Below, piece after piece: positions 35,798 to 49,228 of a stretch of 64,000 nt of DNA; within the stretch, counting starts at the first letter, position 1, and each line of letters starts with the position of its first letter. The position numbers and the translations under genes were made by a program. The stretch is from assembly GCF_038396675.1 (NCBI RefSeq), contig NC_088921.1, positions 32,762,501 through 32,826,500 on the forward strand, in the 5' to 3' direction. The notes below the pieces were generated by a model. That model ran no database searches. It saw nothing but the letters and a program-made list of their open reading frames with translations, and had not been told where the DNA came from. This DNA comes from Hydra vulgaris (Eukaryota; Cnidaria; Hydrozoa; Anthoathecata; Hydridae).

Positions 35798-37327
35798 TTA
35801 ATTAGAATAAAGTTGTGTCTCTTTACTTGACCATAAACTATCTTTGTTGCCTCTGATACAAGCTTTACGGACCTTTCCAATGATTACAAATTGTTGGGTA
35901 AATCCGTAAGAAAATTTTTTAGAAGTTTTCAAAGCATTCTCTAACTCAAATGATGAAATTAGGATAGAAGTTCGAGGTTCGACCTTAATTAACAAAAAAT
36001 CAATTAAACCACCCCATGTATCAGCGTGAAAGTTAATAGGCATAATTAATTTTGCTTTAATTTTTGGTTTGAATTTGGGATTTATTTCTCTTGATTGCCT
36101 TGTGTGCAAAACTTGCTTATTAGCTTGAGCCCTTATATCTTTTTTCATCATCTTGCAACATAGAATATAAAAAGTTTTTTTGAAGACAGCAATAAGAGTT
36201 TCCTTAAAGATTTTGAAAATAAATTTGTTTTATATTGTAATCTGTCTGACTTTTAAAAAGCTCTATTATAAAAAGGTCTAGAAGCATCTTTGTAAAGACC
36301 ATACTTTGTAATTGTGCACAACAACTTGAATATTCTAATACAGTATTTGTAAAGTTTACGTTGATCTTTACTCAGATCAGATAAAGTATTGGAGTTTGCG
36401 TAGGAGTTAATCTCTGAATGAATAGGAACAAAATCAGCTATTGGTAAATCATGCAAATTATCTTCATATGCTGTTTGACCAATAAGGCCCTAACATTTCT
36501 TTGGATCGTTACTTTTACCATTTTACTTCAGCTATAACATGTCAAAGTGGTAACTCAATTTGGTGAACTACACATCCTATTAAATGGATTCGTTGGTTTA
36601 AAAGCCTCACTAATGTCACAACTTAGACATTATCTGCACCAGTATTAGCAGAAGTATTATTAAGAACAATGGCAACGAAACTACTAATGCTGTTGTATTT
36701 TTAGAGTATTTTTAGTATCTCGGTTGCCATTGTAATTCCTATTTCATTTTTTATTTCAATATGAGTTAAATATTTCTTAGAAAAAGGTCCACTTTCTACA
36801 GTAAAAGTTAAGTGATATTCATCCTTTACTGTCCTATTAATAATAGGTTCAGCATAATGATCATTTCCTAATATCTGTGCTGAACTGTGTTTCTCGCTAA
36901 TCATGGTTGAAACACGCTTTTTGTGTCAAATTTATTTTTTCAGTGAAATTTGTGATCTGCCATTCTGAGTTATAATTTGAAAGTCTATCAAGGTAGCTAT
37001 CGAGCTAGGAAAGCCTATCAATGTAGCATAACTTGAAGGTTTATCAAGCAATTGCTATGGCAGATGTTGCAGCGTCATTTCGAACCTTATAGCAACTTTG
37101 ACAATGTTAGTTAAATCTGTTTAATTTTTTTCACTTAGTGGTTTTGCAAAAAACTCATGATTCTGATTTTTATAATCCTCATTGATAACTATTTCCACAT
37201 CATAAGTTTTACTGATACGATCATAAGTTTTACTGATACGATCTGAAAGGAGTATCATGTCACTTGTTATATTAATTTTCTCCTTAATTTTTTTTTCTTG
37301 CAATCTAAGCCGTCTCTTTCTTATCAA
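35798..37327 (-). pseudogene. Decayed member of a multi-copy ORF family, function unknown
   Basis: Minus-strand fragments occur in order with intervening stops: KRRLRLQEKKIKEKINITSD (near 37320); VKDEYHLTFTVESGPFSKKY with LTHIEIKNEIGITMATEIL (36701-36904); PIADFVPIHSEINSYANSNT, then LSDLSKDQRKLYKYC (36253-36456); and INFHADTWGGLIDFLLIKVE, then FSYGFTQQFVIIGKVRKACI (35798-36151). The order and the phrases LSxDQxxLY and INFxA recall a large repetitive cnidarian protein family (recollection, no search). No catalytic motif was recognised. It may derive from a transposon, but the class cannot be assigned. Confidence 0.4.
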
Positions 37328-37860
37328 TTTGGCCTATCTGCCACATACCAAAGGGCCCTCGCTTATCTTTCTGATCCTTTAAATACTCTTGTTCTGAAAC
37401 TGGAACCTTAAAGAAAGTATTTAAAAAAATAACATGCATAAAGAAAAATAATACAAAAAAACTAAATGTCTCCTGTTTGCTTTTTTCGCAGAGACATACA
37501 TAGTGCTCGTTAGAGCAACCCTTGCATTAAACATTTCTAAAAGGTAATATGTATAATAAAATATAATGCCATAATTTGGGGAAGAAATGAAAAACTGTAT
37601 AAGTTTAAAATTTGTTGGCAGATTAGTCACAAATTTGTTTGAACAAATATATAAGTCTAGTGTAAAGGTAAGTGTTAAAAAATAATGGCGCATTTTAAGG
37701 GATTTTATTAAATAACACTTTTAAAAAAAGCGAGCATAAAAAGTAAATTTAAAGCCTTAAAATTAAAAATTTTCAGATCGTATTCAAATTTTTTTTGAAA
37801 ACTATTGAAACGGACAGAGTTGATATAGATAAAAACATTTGCCTCCTCACAAGAAACAAT
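37328..37860. other. Spacer, nothing supported
   Basis: A 90-codon frame at 37421-37693 (minus) is hydrophobic low-complexity translation of AT-rich DNA with no recognisable motif. Confidence 0.5.
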
Positions 37861-38400
37861 GTCACAATGTGTCATTGTTGATAATGTTGACATTGTTGTG
37901 ACATTGTTGACAACAACGTGACATTGTTGACAACAATGTGACATTGTTGACAACAATGTGACATTGTTGACAACAATGTGACATTGTTGACAACAATGTG
38001 ACATTGTTGACAACAATGTGACATTGTTGACAACAATGTGACATTGTTGACAACAATGTGACATTGTTGACAACAATGTGACATTGTTGACAACAATGTG
38101 ACATTGTTGACAACAATGTGACATTGTTGACAACAATGTGACATTGTTGACAACAATGTGACATTGTTGACAACAATGTGACATTGTTGACAACAATGTG
38201 ACATTGTTGACAACAATGTGACATTGTTGACAACAATGTGACATTGTTGACAACAATGTGACATTGTTGACAACAATGTGACATTGTTGACAACAATGTG
38301 ACATTGTTGACAACAATGTGACATTGTTGACAACAATGTGACATTGTTGACAACAATGTGACATTGTTGACAACAATGTGACATTGTTGACAATGTCACA
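37861..38400. repeat. Tandem array of a 20-bp palindromic unit, about 24 copies
   Basis: The unit ACATTGTTGACAACAATGTG repeats at 20 bp from 37901 to 38380. All units from 37921 onward look identical; the first has one change (AACGTG). Each unit contains a 19-bp inverted repeat (ACATTGTTG, one central base, CAACAATGT). Edges (37861-37900, 38381-38406) hold degenerate CACAATGTGxCATTGTTGA words. Because 20 is not a multiple of 3 and the minus strand of the unit has no stop in any register, all three minus frames stay open (164-233 codons). No gene is inferred. Confidence 0.97.
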
Positions 38401-39503
38401 ATGTGACATAAATTTTAAGTTTCATAGTATCATAGTATGGTGGATGTGTGTGTGTTTTTTTGTGACGAAATTTTGGGGCTCATTTGTTCCCAGTCTCCAA
38501 CCATTGCAACTTTTTGCAAAGCATCATTATTTGACATAAGTATAAATGAATGTTTGTAGTTTGCTCCATGTCTGGAAGTTATCTCAAACACCGAAAAAAG
38601 CTGGATCCGTCACTGAAGAGAATGTTTTTTATTTTTATTTATTATTTGTATGCAAAATGTTTTTATTTATGTAAAAAGAAGAGTTTATTTTAGTAAAGAG
38701 TTAAATTTAGCTTGTTTACGATTAAAAAATTTTTTTAATTTCTTGTTGTGTTTAAAGTGAGAAAACTACATCTTCTAGTACTTTCATTTTTAATGTCGTC
38801 TAAATAACTTTTCTAAAATGCCGTTTTCGTCTAAAAAATTGTACTTTAAATGTATCGAATGTGTTTTGTTCATTTAAACAATGGCCATAAAATGGAGAAA
38901 CAGTAATTTAATTGTGAAAAATCGTTTAAACACCCTAATAATTTTATACACCCTAATAATTTTATACACCCTAATAATTTCATACAACCTAATATTAATG
39001 TTTTAGACTAAAACAACAGAGAAGACTACACGATAAAATTCTCCAGATCTCAAGCAAGGTATGATCTTATGATGAAAATGCTTTTCAGCTAAGTTACTAA
39101 GGTGTCCAGAATAAGAAGGAGTCAGGGAAAAGTCAAAGACTCCAATCAACCTGATTGACAACCCATGATCATACCTACCTGTGCAATTATAACCACACCT
39201 GGAGACCAAATATGGGCAGATTTAACCATTGAGAAACCCACGACCACCCTTAAAAACCCTTAAAACAACCACTTGTGTGGTCATGACCACTCCAAAACTA
39301 AAATTGGGCCCAAAAATGAATCTTTGACCCCAAAAACCTTTATAAACATGTATCATATGTCTATATTTAACCCATAAATAGTTTTGCCATTTTCAAATAA
39401 TTCTGGCCCACTGTGCATCCTGTCAATTTTTTGATTTTTTGATTTTTTGATTTGATGTGTTTTATGTTAAAAAACCAAGATATTAGTACTTTAAAATTAC
39501 GTA
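38401..39503. other. Spacer with an 18-bp tandem repeat
   Basis: CACCCTAATAATTTTATA repeats about 3.5 times at 38931-38995. A 14-bp palindrome GTGGTCATGACCAC lies at 39277-39290. The 68-codon minus frame at 39003-39209 was not recognised. Confidence 0.55.
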
Positions 39504-39952
39504 CTCTTTGGTGCCTAATAGAAGGGGGTGGGGGGTTGGAAATATCACTAAATCTTAATAAGCAGGGGGGCTGGAATAAGCGAGGGGGGGGGGGTTGGAA
39601 AATTTCGAATTTTTTTAAATACTTAAAGCAATAACTAAGTAATGATTTTGATAATTACTAACATATATATTAGTTTCTAAAAACAAGTAAATATATAATA
39701 AAGAAGTACTAAAGTCCAAAGAAGAAATACCAACAGAAGTCCAGTTCAAATAAGTTTCTCTCTTTACATATTTTGTAAAATGTCAAATATGTTACCCTCG
39801 TCCTCTTGTTCAACATCGGTATTATTTCTAAATTTTCGGTATTATTTCCAATTTTTTCTAAAATTTAATAGCCGGGGGGTTGGAATAAGAATGTCCTTGG
39901 TGAAAAATTAATTAGCGGGGGGGGGGGGGGATGTCTATTAGGCACCAAAGAG
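39504..39952. mobile_element. 449-bp MITE with G-rich interior
   Basis: Perfect 19-bp TIRs CTCTTTGGTGCCTAATAGA (39504-39522) and complement (39934-39952) flanked by TA. The interior has runs of G (39582-39593, 39917-39930) and repeated GGGGGTTGGAAxxA words. No coding sequence. The TA duplication suggests a Tc1/mariner-superfamily relative. Confidence 0.88.
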
Positions 39953-41684
39953 TAATTAAAATTTTTATTTTTTAACTTATTCATCATATAAAATTTAACT
40001 GACAGGTTAACTTCTTGTGTTTTCTTATTTTAAAAATGTATATAGAGTTTTATCTACCTATATTGAGAGTTGATTACCTCTAAACCAAATGGTTTCGTTG
40101 TACAAGCTATTAATTGAATCAGTTGTTAAAGTCATTATTTTCATAATTTTTAATTAAAATTATTTTCGCATAATTAGTAATCAGAAAGTAATGAGAAAAG
40201 TTCATAATGCGTTCATAAAGGTCCTCGTTTTTTGAAATTTGCCAACTGGCTTGTCTAAAAAGTCTAAATTTGCTGACTTGTCAAGAGTAAAGTTTGCCGA
40301 CTAAATGAACGAAAAGTTCATGGATGAAGGGTGGTGGAGGGGGAGTGGTCACACCCTCAACACCCCCTCTTTGCGCTGGCCTTGCTCGAGGCACCTCTAA
40401 AAATGATTTTTCGGTTTATCTAGATTTAACAATTTTAAGGAAAGTTCTTAAAATAAATAATAAGAAAATAAGAATGTGATTATTTAATTTATGATAAATA
40501 ATTTAATGGTAGTTTTGAGAAATAATTTCTTTTCATAAGGCATTATTTAAATTCCATAGAATTTTCTTTTGTACACGTCTGGCATAGTTTGGTCACCTTG
40601 AAAAATAGAATAGTTTTCGGACTAAACCCGTTCAGATATAGCCTATATTTGTAATAACAAAAGTTATTATAGAGCCTGATAACTACCGGTAGATCAAGTT
40701 ATTATTTTCTGTAATAATCGGTAATCGGTTTTAACCGGTTGATGGTTTTTCTATTTTTTACCGCATAATTTCAATTCTGAACTTTATTGCTAATACATTG
40801 TAACTATGGCAACAACTTATGACGTTTTATCATGTACAATAATATTTATGTTTCAATAGAAAATAACAGGGAAGGGGAAGTTTCTATCTTAAATAGCATG
40901 GAAACAACGTTACTTTAAAATTCAGGCATCAATAGATTAGCATTCAATGATTATTTGTTATCAGCTATTGTAAATTTTAACTAAATTTTGTTTTTCTTTA
41001 TGTTTTCAACAACATATTATTAATATTATTATTATACAAACTTTCACAATATTTTCAAATTTTTTGTTGAAAGCATATCAATAAACTCATTATTATTAAA
41101 TGTTGGAACTTTTTTCGATCATAAGCCATGTTATTGTCGTAATAAATAATGTATTAAAGTAATTGCTTGAGTTTATTTAGTTTGACCAGAATGGCGATAT
41201 AAATAAGAAAAGATATGTTTTATTTATGAATTTATAGAGATTACACATAAATTTATAAAATGTTTTGAACGCTAGACAAAAAAAGATTCATTTCGTATTC
41301 ACTATTGATTTTTAAGTTGTTTTTTTATTAAAATACTGTGTTTAAATATATATTTTTATTAACTTTTATTTTTCTGATACTTCGTTTTTATTATTATTTT
41401 CTAGGTAATTGTTAACTAACTGCGTTTAAATTCAAAAAATATTAAAGAAAACTAACGTTTCCTCAAACGTTTAGTTATATAATCTACCAATTTTTTTTAT
41501 TTTTCTTTTTTTGTAAATTTACTCATATCAGTTTAATGACAGATTTTAAAACCTACTAAAAACCTTGTTAAATTCTTATATCTCATAATTTAATTAAACT
41601 TTTAAATCTCATAATTACCATATAGGCGGTATGCAATGGGCGGTATGCAATGGGCAAAACATTTATTTCAAAGTTGTTAGCTCG
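39953..41684. other. AT-rich spacer, nothing supported
   Basis: A G-rich patch near 40325-40395 and a 13-bp duplication GGCGGTATGCAAT at 41626-41651 are the only marked features. Confidence 0.5.
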
Positions 41685-41718
41685 AAAAAAAAGCGTACTT
41701 ACTTTATGGACGACCCCT
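41685..41718 (-). mobile_element. Terminal fragment of an AGGGGTCGTCCATAAA-type MITE
   Basis: On the minus strand it reads AGGGGTCGTCCATAAAGTAA and continues GTACGC, matching the terminal repeat of the element at 53101. Only this end is visible. Confidence 0.6.
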
Positions 41719-43440
41719 AATTAAATTCGTTATTTATATTTTAACAACTTAATAATGATTTGATTAAAGCAAAGCACGCTATTATATTTTTTATTATCAA
41801 AAACATTAAACAAACTTTGTTATAAAACGAAGAAACGAAGCAACTAAATTATGCGATTTTTTTCTTGAAAACTTTAAATACAAAAATACTTTTTTTTAAT
41901 GGTTTTTTCCCTATTTTAAACTTTAAATAAAAATTATAGAATATAACATTTCAAAAGAAGCCATAAAAAAGAAGTAGGAGTTATAAGTATATTGTGAAGA
42001 TAAAACTAGTAAATATGAATAAATAATATAGTGCACAATTGCAATAAATAAGATAATAGAAATAACAAAAAAAAAAAAAAAAAAAAAACAAAGCAAAAAA
42101 AAGTATAATAAAAGATATAGAAAACAAAAAACGCTCATATAGACAAAGCTTTAATAATTAACAAAGTGACCTAGAGATACAAAAGCGATATACTCAGTTC
42201 TAACTTTTAAGTTATATGGGTTTGTGTATTTTCAAGTCTAAATCAGTCTATTTAAAATGCGATGCCTTTAAGGTAATTTATGGATTAAAAACAACTAAAA
42301 CTAAAATGGCGAGCTACAGTTTTTAAATTTAGTTTTCATTTACAGCCATCTCTAATAATCAACTTTCGCTAAAGACAAATACTTTTTACTATTATTCGTG
42401 TTACGAAGGAATTTTTTCTTTTCGTATTTGTTACATTTTCGTTACACTTTCAGCTAATCGATAAAAAAGCTTCATTGTTTATATCGGAAAGAGAAATGAA
42501 TGAACTCTCATAGCTTTGTGAATAATTTACCTACTCAAGCGAAACGACTTTGAGGAAAATTGCAGTATTCAAACGTAAAGTATAGGAGAGCTTACATTTT
42601 TACTTAAGATCTTGTTATTTTTTTTAACAAAAAAATAAATCCGGGATTTTATTCAAACATTGACATAAATATCATTGAAGGCAAAGTAAGTAATTCTTTA
42701 AATCTATAGTTAAGATTTTTTTTTTAATCTTTTTTATTAAAACCAAATTACGATTGATATGATTTATTTAATATATTATCGTTATAACTGAATATATAGA
42801 GAAAAAAAGTATAAATTTCTAATAAGAGGGGTAGTATGCATAGTATATCTCGGTTTCAAACACGCGTATACGCGTATGAAATTTGTCTCACTAAGTACTT
42901 TAGAAAATGATTTATGACCAAATTAAACGCTGGTGTAGGAATGCAGCAGTATATTGGAATCACTATTCAGAAAAGAATTAAATTAAATGGACGAAAATAA
43001 TAAAAATATTAAGATTTTAAAATGAGATATGTATTGTTTAAGTCTTTAAATTTTGTCGAAACATGAGTAAAATTCTTTACATAAATGGAATATTTTATTT
43101 ACAAAACATTTCGCAAGCGTTTTGTTCGTCTTTGCTTTAATATAACCAGGATTACTAGAGCTTTGTCAGACTCAAAGATTTTTTTGCATTTCTATAAAGG
43201 TGATCGTGCAGAGCGAAGTTAAAAGTGAGTAAATTTTTATATATTTGTAAAAAAGTTCTGTGAAACAACTGAAACTTCTTAAGCTTTTATTTTAAAAGAG
43301 TGAAAGCCGCCTTAACTTGAACTCCGGATAACTCAAGCCCTTGTTATTTCTATTTTTATTTAGTAGTTTCTTTTGAAGTTTCTTCTTGTCAATTATATCT
43401 CGTTTATACTTATATCAAACTAATGAAACTGCTAGAGAAT
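41719..43440. other. AT-rich spacer with poly-A run
   Basis: Poly-A at about 42068-42088. No supported gene; the hydrophobic minus frame at 41923-42138 is translation of that A-rich stretch. Confidence 0.5.
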
Positions 43441-43441
43441 A

Positions 43442-43534
<93 letters not shown>

Positions 43535-43636
43535 TATGTGTGTGTGTGTATGTATGTATGTATGTATGTATGTATGTATGTATGTATGTATGTATGTATG
43601 TATGTATGTATGTATGTATGTATGTATGTATGTATG

Positions 43637-43706
<70 letters not shown>
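43441..43706. repeat. Compound microsatellite (TA)n-(TG)n-(TATG)n-(TA)n
   Basis: TA to about 43527, TGTGTGTG near 43539-43548, then TATG tetranucleotides to about 43641, then TA again. All long frames here are simple-repeat artefacts. Confidence 0.97.
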
Positions 43707-43707
<1 letters not shown>

Positions 43708-43710
43708 TCA

Positions 43711-44265
43711 TACAAACATACATATTCCGTTTAGGACTTTATATATACTAATCCGTTTCTAGACTTAAAATTAACTAATAAAATTGATTTCATTACGACC
43801 GGCGTAATTAACTGCTCGTGGGATTGTAATAAGCCACAAAACCGAACAATAGGCGGATGTTTATTTTGGCGTTACTTTTTTAAGAATCTTTTAACATAAA
43901 GGTTCAATTGATTAAATATTTACATAACCCTACGACCGAACTTTCAATTTATTTTAATTTATTTCAAATCTATTTATGTAGATGACTTTATAATACATTA
44001 TTATTTTGTCTGAACCTGTGGGATTAACATACATTGGGATTAAAAACGCGTCAAATTAATGCAAAGAATTACAAAGTTTGTTTTTATTAGTATTCAACTA
44101 TGGAATTTTCATAATTTCATTGCCCTTTTCGAATACAAAACCCTTAACAAAGCACTTAAATAAAACACGTTTAAAGCTATTTATAAGTAACACATATGTA
44201 AATATATGTATCACATAAGTAATACATATGTAAATATATAGATATGTATGTGTATGCATTTGTAA
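43711..44265. other. AT-rich spacer, nothing supported
   Basis: A repeated ACATATGTAAATATAT word at 44191 and 44225 leads into the next microsatellite. Confidence 0.5.
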
Positions 44266-44580
<315 letters not shown>

Positions 44581-44584
44581 TAGG

Positions 44585-44730
44585 TATTTTTTTTTTTTTA
44601 GTTATTTAAGTGCTCCAAGAAGTCCTATTACAGAGCAGGGCGAAAGACCATTTAACCAGGAAACTCACGCCTTCTTCCTTACCAATGATGCATATATGGT
44701 CAGAGCCGACTTCGAACCTTCTACGATTCT
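44585..44730 (-). mobile_element. tRNA-derived SINE, diverged minus-strand copy
   Basis: On the minus strand it shows a B-box GGTTCGAAGTC (44708-44718), a body word GGTAAGAAGAAGGCG, the family tail AGGACTTCTTGGAGCACTTA and a poly-A tail (T run at 44588-44599). The A-box region is not recognisable. Confidence 0.75.
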
Positions 44731-44899
44731 GGGGGCCCTAATAACAGGTCTTGAGGGGGATCTCTGACTACCACTCTATATATACATATGTATGTATGTA
44801 TAAACTTACAGCATCCAAAATTATACAGTAATATACTCATTATAACATTTAAAAAATTTATAATTTTTTAAAAGATATCAAAATGATTATTATATTTTG

Positions 44900-44960
44900 A
44901 AAAATTTAATATTTTTTTAAAAATATCAAAATGATATTTTTAAAAAAATATTAAATTTTT
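44900..44960. repeat. Perfect AT-only hairpin, 29-bp stem
   Basis: Arms 44900-44928 and 44932-44960 are exact complements around AAA; only one C/G pair per arm near the loop. Confidence 0.85.
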
Positions 44961-47088
44961 TTTATATAAAAAAAATTTTAATTTACTGGTTTTCAATTAG
45001 TAAATTAATTAAAATTTAATTTACTGGATTTCAATTTATTTCAAACTCTCATAGCTTCGTCTAAGTTCATTTTATCATCGTCCTTTTTTCATAGTCAAAC
45101 CATTAAGATAAAAACCTTTTCTTAAATGAAAGTCTCACTCAAAAGGTTTATTCTTTTCTTTGTAACTTGGCTTTAAACCTGCCTCATTATTGTTTTAGTA
45201 GTCGTTCTGAAAGCAAAACTTTTTTGAAGATTAACGTCTCAATTTATTGCATGTGAAAAGAACCCAAAAACGTCATTAGTATTAAATTTTGAAATAAAAA
45301 AGGCAAGCTTTTCGAAAAACAAAGTCCATTACAACTAAAATTAAACTGGTGTTTTTTCTTTTCCCATACGGTTAACTTACCGGCGGTGCTTTTTTTTTGT
45401 TTCGAGAGCTTACATAGACAAGTTTTTGTATTGGAAACTAATGACGCAATTAGGTTTTAATATTTTTAAATTAACAATTATTTCTTGATGAATATATACT
45501 ATGATGTACTATGATGGCTTGAAGGTGATAAATGTTCTTAATTTTAAAGTAAAAATAACAGTAAAATGTTTTAATATTCTCTATTTTTTATTTTTTTAAC
45601 AAATCTTCAGCAAAATTTATTATTTTTGCGTCTCAGTTTAAATTATTAACAAAACATTAAACATATATTTTACCGATGTTTTTGATTTTTTAGAGTTTAT
45701 TTTCAAAGCTGAGCAGAATTAAGTGAAATAGGTTTTAATCTTTCTTCTTTATAGAAACTTTGAAGAAACTAATGTAGATAAAATCTTAAGAAGATTAAGA
45801 AGAAGCAGGATTCGACAATAAAATCGGATATAATAAAATCGTAACTATAAAATTCAACAACCGTAAAACATCATTTATATAATTTTAAATAAAAATTTTT
45901 GTTTGTAAGTTTATTTTCTATTTTATGATTAAATAATACTTTTTATTAGAAATGACATATAATTTCAAGTGTAATTTGTTAAACATTTTATTTTTTATTA
46001 AAAATATCCTCAAGTTATTGATCTGATAAACTCAACAAAATTTGTTGCGTCCATTGACGATTGTTGCGTTTACTGACGATCTTTGCGTTCTCTAACGATC
46101 ATTAATTTTGTAAACTAAGAGAAAAAAAAAGCATTTCGGTTAAATTTGTTTAAATTATTGACGTAACGTAGTTAAAAAAAACTGTAAAGTAAAGTAGTTT
46201 CGAAAGTTATTATTAATTTGGTTCAAATTTACTAACAAGATTGTGACGTCAATGACGTCGAAAAAGGTTTGACGTGTTATTAATTTTTTTTTACTTGAAA
46301 AATTAAATTCTTTAATCTTTTTAATTGTAAAGTTTTAAAAAAGTGTTTGAAGCCAAACAAAATAATAAACAACTCTATATTATATATAGTTATTTTTAGC
46401 TTTATTATATATAAAATTTTGCATTATTGTAGTATTGTTATACTTTGTTTTAATATTATATAATATAAGTAAAGTATTATAAGCAAATTTCGTTGGTCTC
46501 TTTTTTGTTGCGTTGCTTGATTTCTTGAATTTTTTTTCTTTTGTTTTTGTAACAAATTTAAAGCGAAATTTAGACATAGAATTATTAAATATTCTAAACA
46601 GATATTTAGAATATTAGATATCGAATTTTTTATTCTTATCGGTTTTTTTATTTATTAAGCTCAAGAAAATAATAGAGAATTAAAAAAATGGATTGTTATT
46701 AAAATTAATGTTTAATAAAATAATTTATCTTTTCATGCTTATTAAAAACTATATTAGGATTTTAGAAAAGACTTCTTTACTGATGGTATAGCTGTTAATT
46801 CTCCTCTAAATAATTAGATACCAAATATACATACAATAGGCAATGTGGTTTATCCTCCTCCGGCTAATTGTCTTACGGAGACCCCACACCAAAATCCTTT
46901 CAAGAGTCACAATCTAGACTAGTTTGATCAGTTAGCTTCATTATTTTGTTAAATTTAAAAAAAAGACAAATATTGTATTTAGATCACCTGTGGATTCCTT
47001 TATATTTCTTTAAATTTCCTTATTTATTTTTATACTATTTATTTTTAGAAAATAGTTAAAGGTAAATACAAACTTATGGAAATATAAA
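44961..47088. other. AT-rich spacer with a short imperfect repeat
   Basis: TTGCGTTyACTGACGATC-like units occur three times at about 46042-46102. No supported gene. Confidence 0.5.
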
Positions 47089-47176
47089 ATGATTCAAGCA
47101 ACTCAGAAATCTATATGTTGGGATGAAATTAACCAAGTACAGTATAAGTTCCAAGAGTTGACTTTTAAATCTGATG
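47089..47176 (+). CDS. Possible small coding exon (speculative)
   Basis: The ATG at 47089 opens MIQATQKSICWDEINQVQYK and continues to KSD before a good splice donor (GATG/GTAAAT). Codon composition is less AT-extreme than the flanks. Its end phase does not join directly to the exon at 51281, so intermediate exons would be needed if both belong to one gene. Chance is a real alternative. Confidence 0.22.
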
Positions 47177-48289
47177 GTAAATTTATTTTTATATAAATAT
47201 AAGATTTAATAAATTAATAAATAAATTAATAAGTTTAAATTAATAAGCTAAATTATTTTGAAACTGTCATGTTTTTCCCTTTTCCCTATGTTAAGCAAAA
47301 AACAATGGGAAAAATAAGATTTAGAAAATTAATCTACTCATCAATAAATTTTTTGAAATATGACGGATAAGAATTTTTAATATTTCAAATATGTATAAAG
47401 ATAGTTAAGTTGAACAGGGGAAAGAAAATAAGAATCGAAAATAAATCTCTTCATCAATACATTTTTTAAATATGACTAATAAGAATTAATGATATTTCAA
47501 ATATGTATAACGAGCTTTCTTAGTTAAGTCTTTTGTTGAGGTAGTATTAGCTCAATCTTTAAAAAGTTCTAAATCGTTTATTATATCTGTGATATCTTAC
47601 ATAAAAATTCAATCGATTGATGCAAGAAATTCTAGATCAAATAAACAACGTAACAAAACAAATGTTTATGCAAGTATTTATGTGTATCCAGAATTTTTCC
47701 GTCATATGTAACCTAATAGCTTTTTAGAAATTATAAAAAAATTTAAAGTTTGAAAAACTCTAGAATTTTATTTTTTGTTGTTTTACTGTTATCTTCTTAT
47801 CAGCTACTAACTTTATCTGTTAAATTACTAATTCTAATGTTATATAACGTGGTATATACTTACAGTACAGGCTTGTTGAATTCAGCCTTGCATTTTGATT
47901 TAATTTTTAACTTTAATTTGAATACTTGAAACATTTTTAGCATATATGGGCTTTGCTTCTCATATTGTAAAAATCTTATCATTCTACGCGTCACTCAAAA
48001 TAAAGCACTATCCGACTATTTCCGCATTATGACTAGGTTAATTGGTAGGTTGCCGTTACCTACAGGATAATTCAGTTAGTTATGCAACATAAGTTTTTAG
48101 AAGGTATCAATAAAATTTAAAAAATGATACATAATTAATAATATAAATAAAAATGATAAATTTTAAAATATCTACAGATCTAAGACATCCTTGAGGTAAC
48201 TTTATTTATGAGAATGATATAATTCTATAGTATATTACTACATCATTATATTATTGAATATATTAAATTATTTTTTACATTTTTTAATA
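47177..48289. other. AT-rich spacer with a short direct repeat
   Basis: A pair of related words (ATCAATAAATTTTTTGAAATATGAC and a variant) at about 47340 and 47452; nothing else. Confidence 0.45.
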
Positions 48290-48446
48290 CAGTAGAATTC
48301 TCTCTTATTCGAACTTTATGAGGGAAAAATAAAAGTTAATTAGATAGTTTTTCGAATTATAAAAAGTTAACTTTTTACAATGACATTTTACGATGAATGT
48401 TGGAGGTTTTCGAATTAAGGAGATTCAAATTAGAAAGACTGTACTG
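48290..48446. mobile_element. 157-bp pogo/Tigger-like MITE
   Basis: TIRs CAGTAGAATTCTCTCTTATT (left) and, on the complement, CAGTACAGTCTTTCTAATTT. TA at 48288-48289 and 48447-48448. It is related to 49229-49395 over its whole length. Confidence 0.8.
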
Positions 48447-49228
48447 TATCAGTAAATTAGTAAATAATATATTGTAGTAAAGAATTTAATATTTAAAATT
48501 ATTTTAAAGAATATTCGAGATCTAAACTCTAAGTTAGCATCTTGTTATTTAGTGCTTAGGCTTTGAATATATTTGTGTGGCTTTTAACCGTCAGAATTAT
48601 CAAACTGTAAACGCTTGCAAACGAAATAATTATAAAACATGTAGACATTAACAGAGTCTCCTCCAAAAAAATCGATTTAACAAGAAATTGTTCTCGAAAA
48701 AAAAAATTTTTTTTTAAACAATTTAATTTTTTAAAATTGAATTATTGTAACTAATTTTACAGTTTGATGTGTTTAGCTTTTTATAAGAGGACATTACACC
48801 TCTGGTGTAAATTAATCAATTAAGCTGTGTTTCTGTATTTAAAAATTTCTGCTTTAGTTCTTTGATAAATCGTCATAATCTCCGTTTGGTGATACACAAG
48901 TGAAGCATCTGTTTCACATAAAAACCAAACAGCATGGCAAAAGTTTAGAAATTTAATTAACATAATGTTTCCAAATTTAGATTAAACATCTGCGCAAAAG
49001 CAACGTCTTTGAATGATGTGAAGGGTTTGTCTGAATAGACTAATGTTCTTGATTATGCAAACTTATCTTAAACAAAATTAGTTAAAGGTTGGAGAAACTT
49101 AATAAATTTTTTTAAACCAAGCATTAAAAAAATAATTGTTTTTAAATTTTATAAATATAAAAGTTGCCTTTAAGAACAATAATCTGATGTTTTTAGATTT
49201 GAAAACGTAATCATACTATAAGTTGCTA
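48447..49228. other. Spacer between two related MITEs
   Basis: No supported gene. Confidence 0.5.

Noticed and set aside
37861..38400. CRISPR-like array
   Set aside because: The repeats are contiguous with no unique spacers, and the locus is in eukaryotic transposon-rich DNA without cas genes.
37708..38409. Three overlapping minus-strand open frames of 164-233 codons
   Set aside because: They are the same 20-bp repeat read in three registers. Openness follows from the unit having no minus-strand stop and a length not divisible by 3; there is no independent coding evidence.
43410..43762. Frames rich in YVCM and HTYI repeats
   Set aside because: Simple TATG/TACA tetranucleotide repeat translated in several frames.
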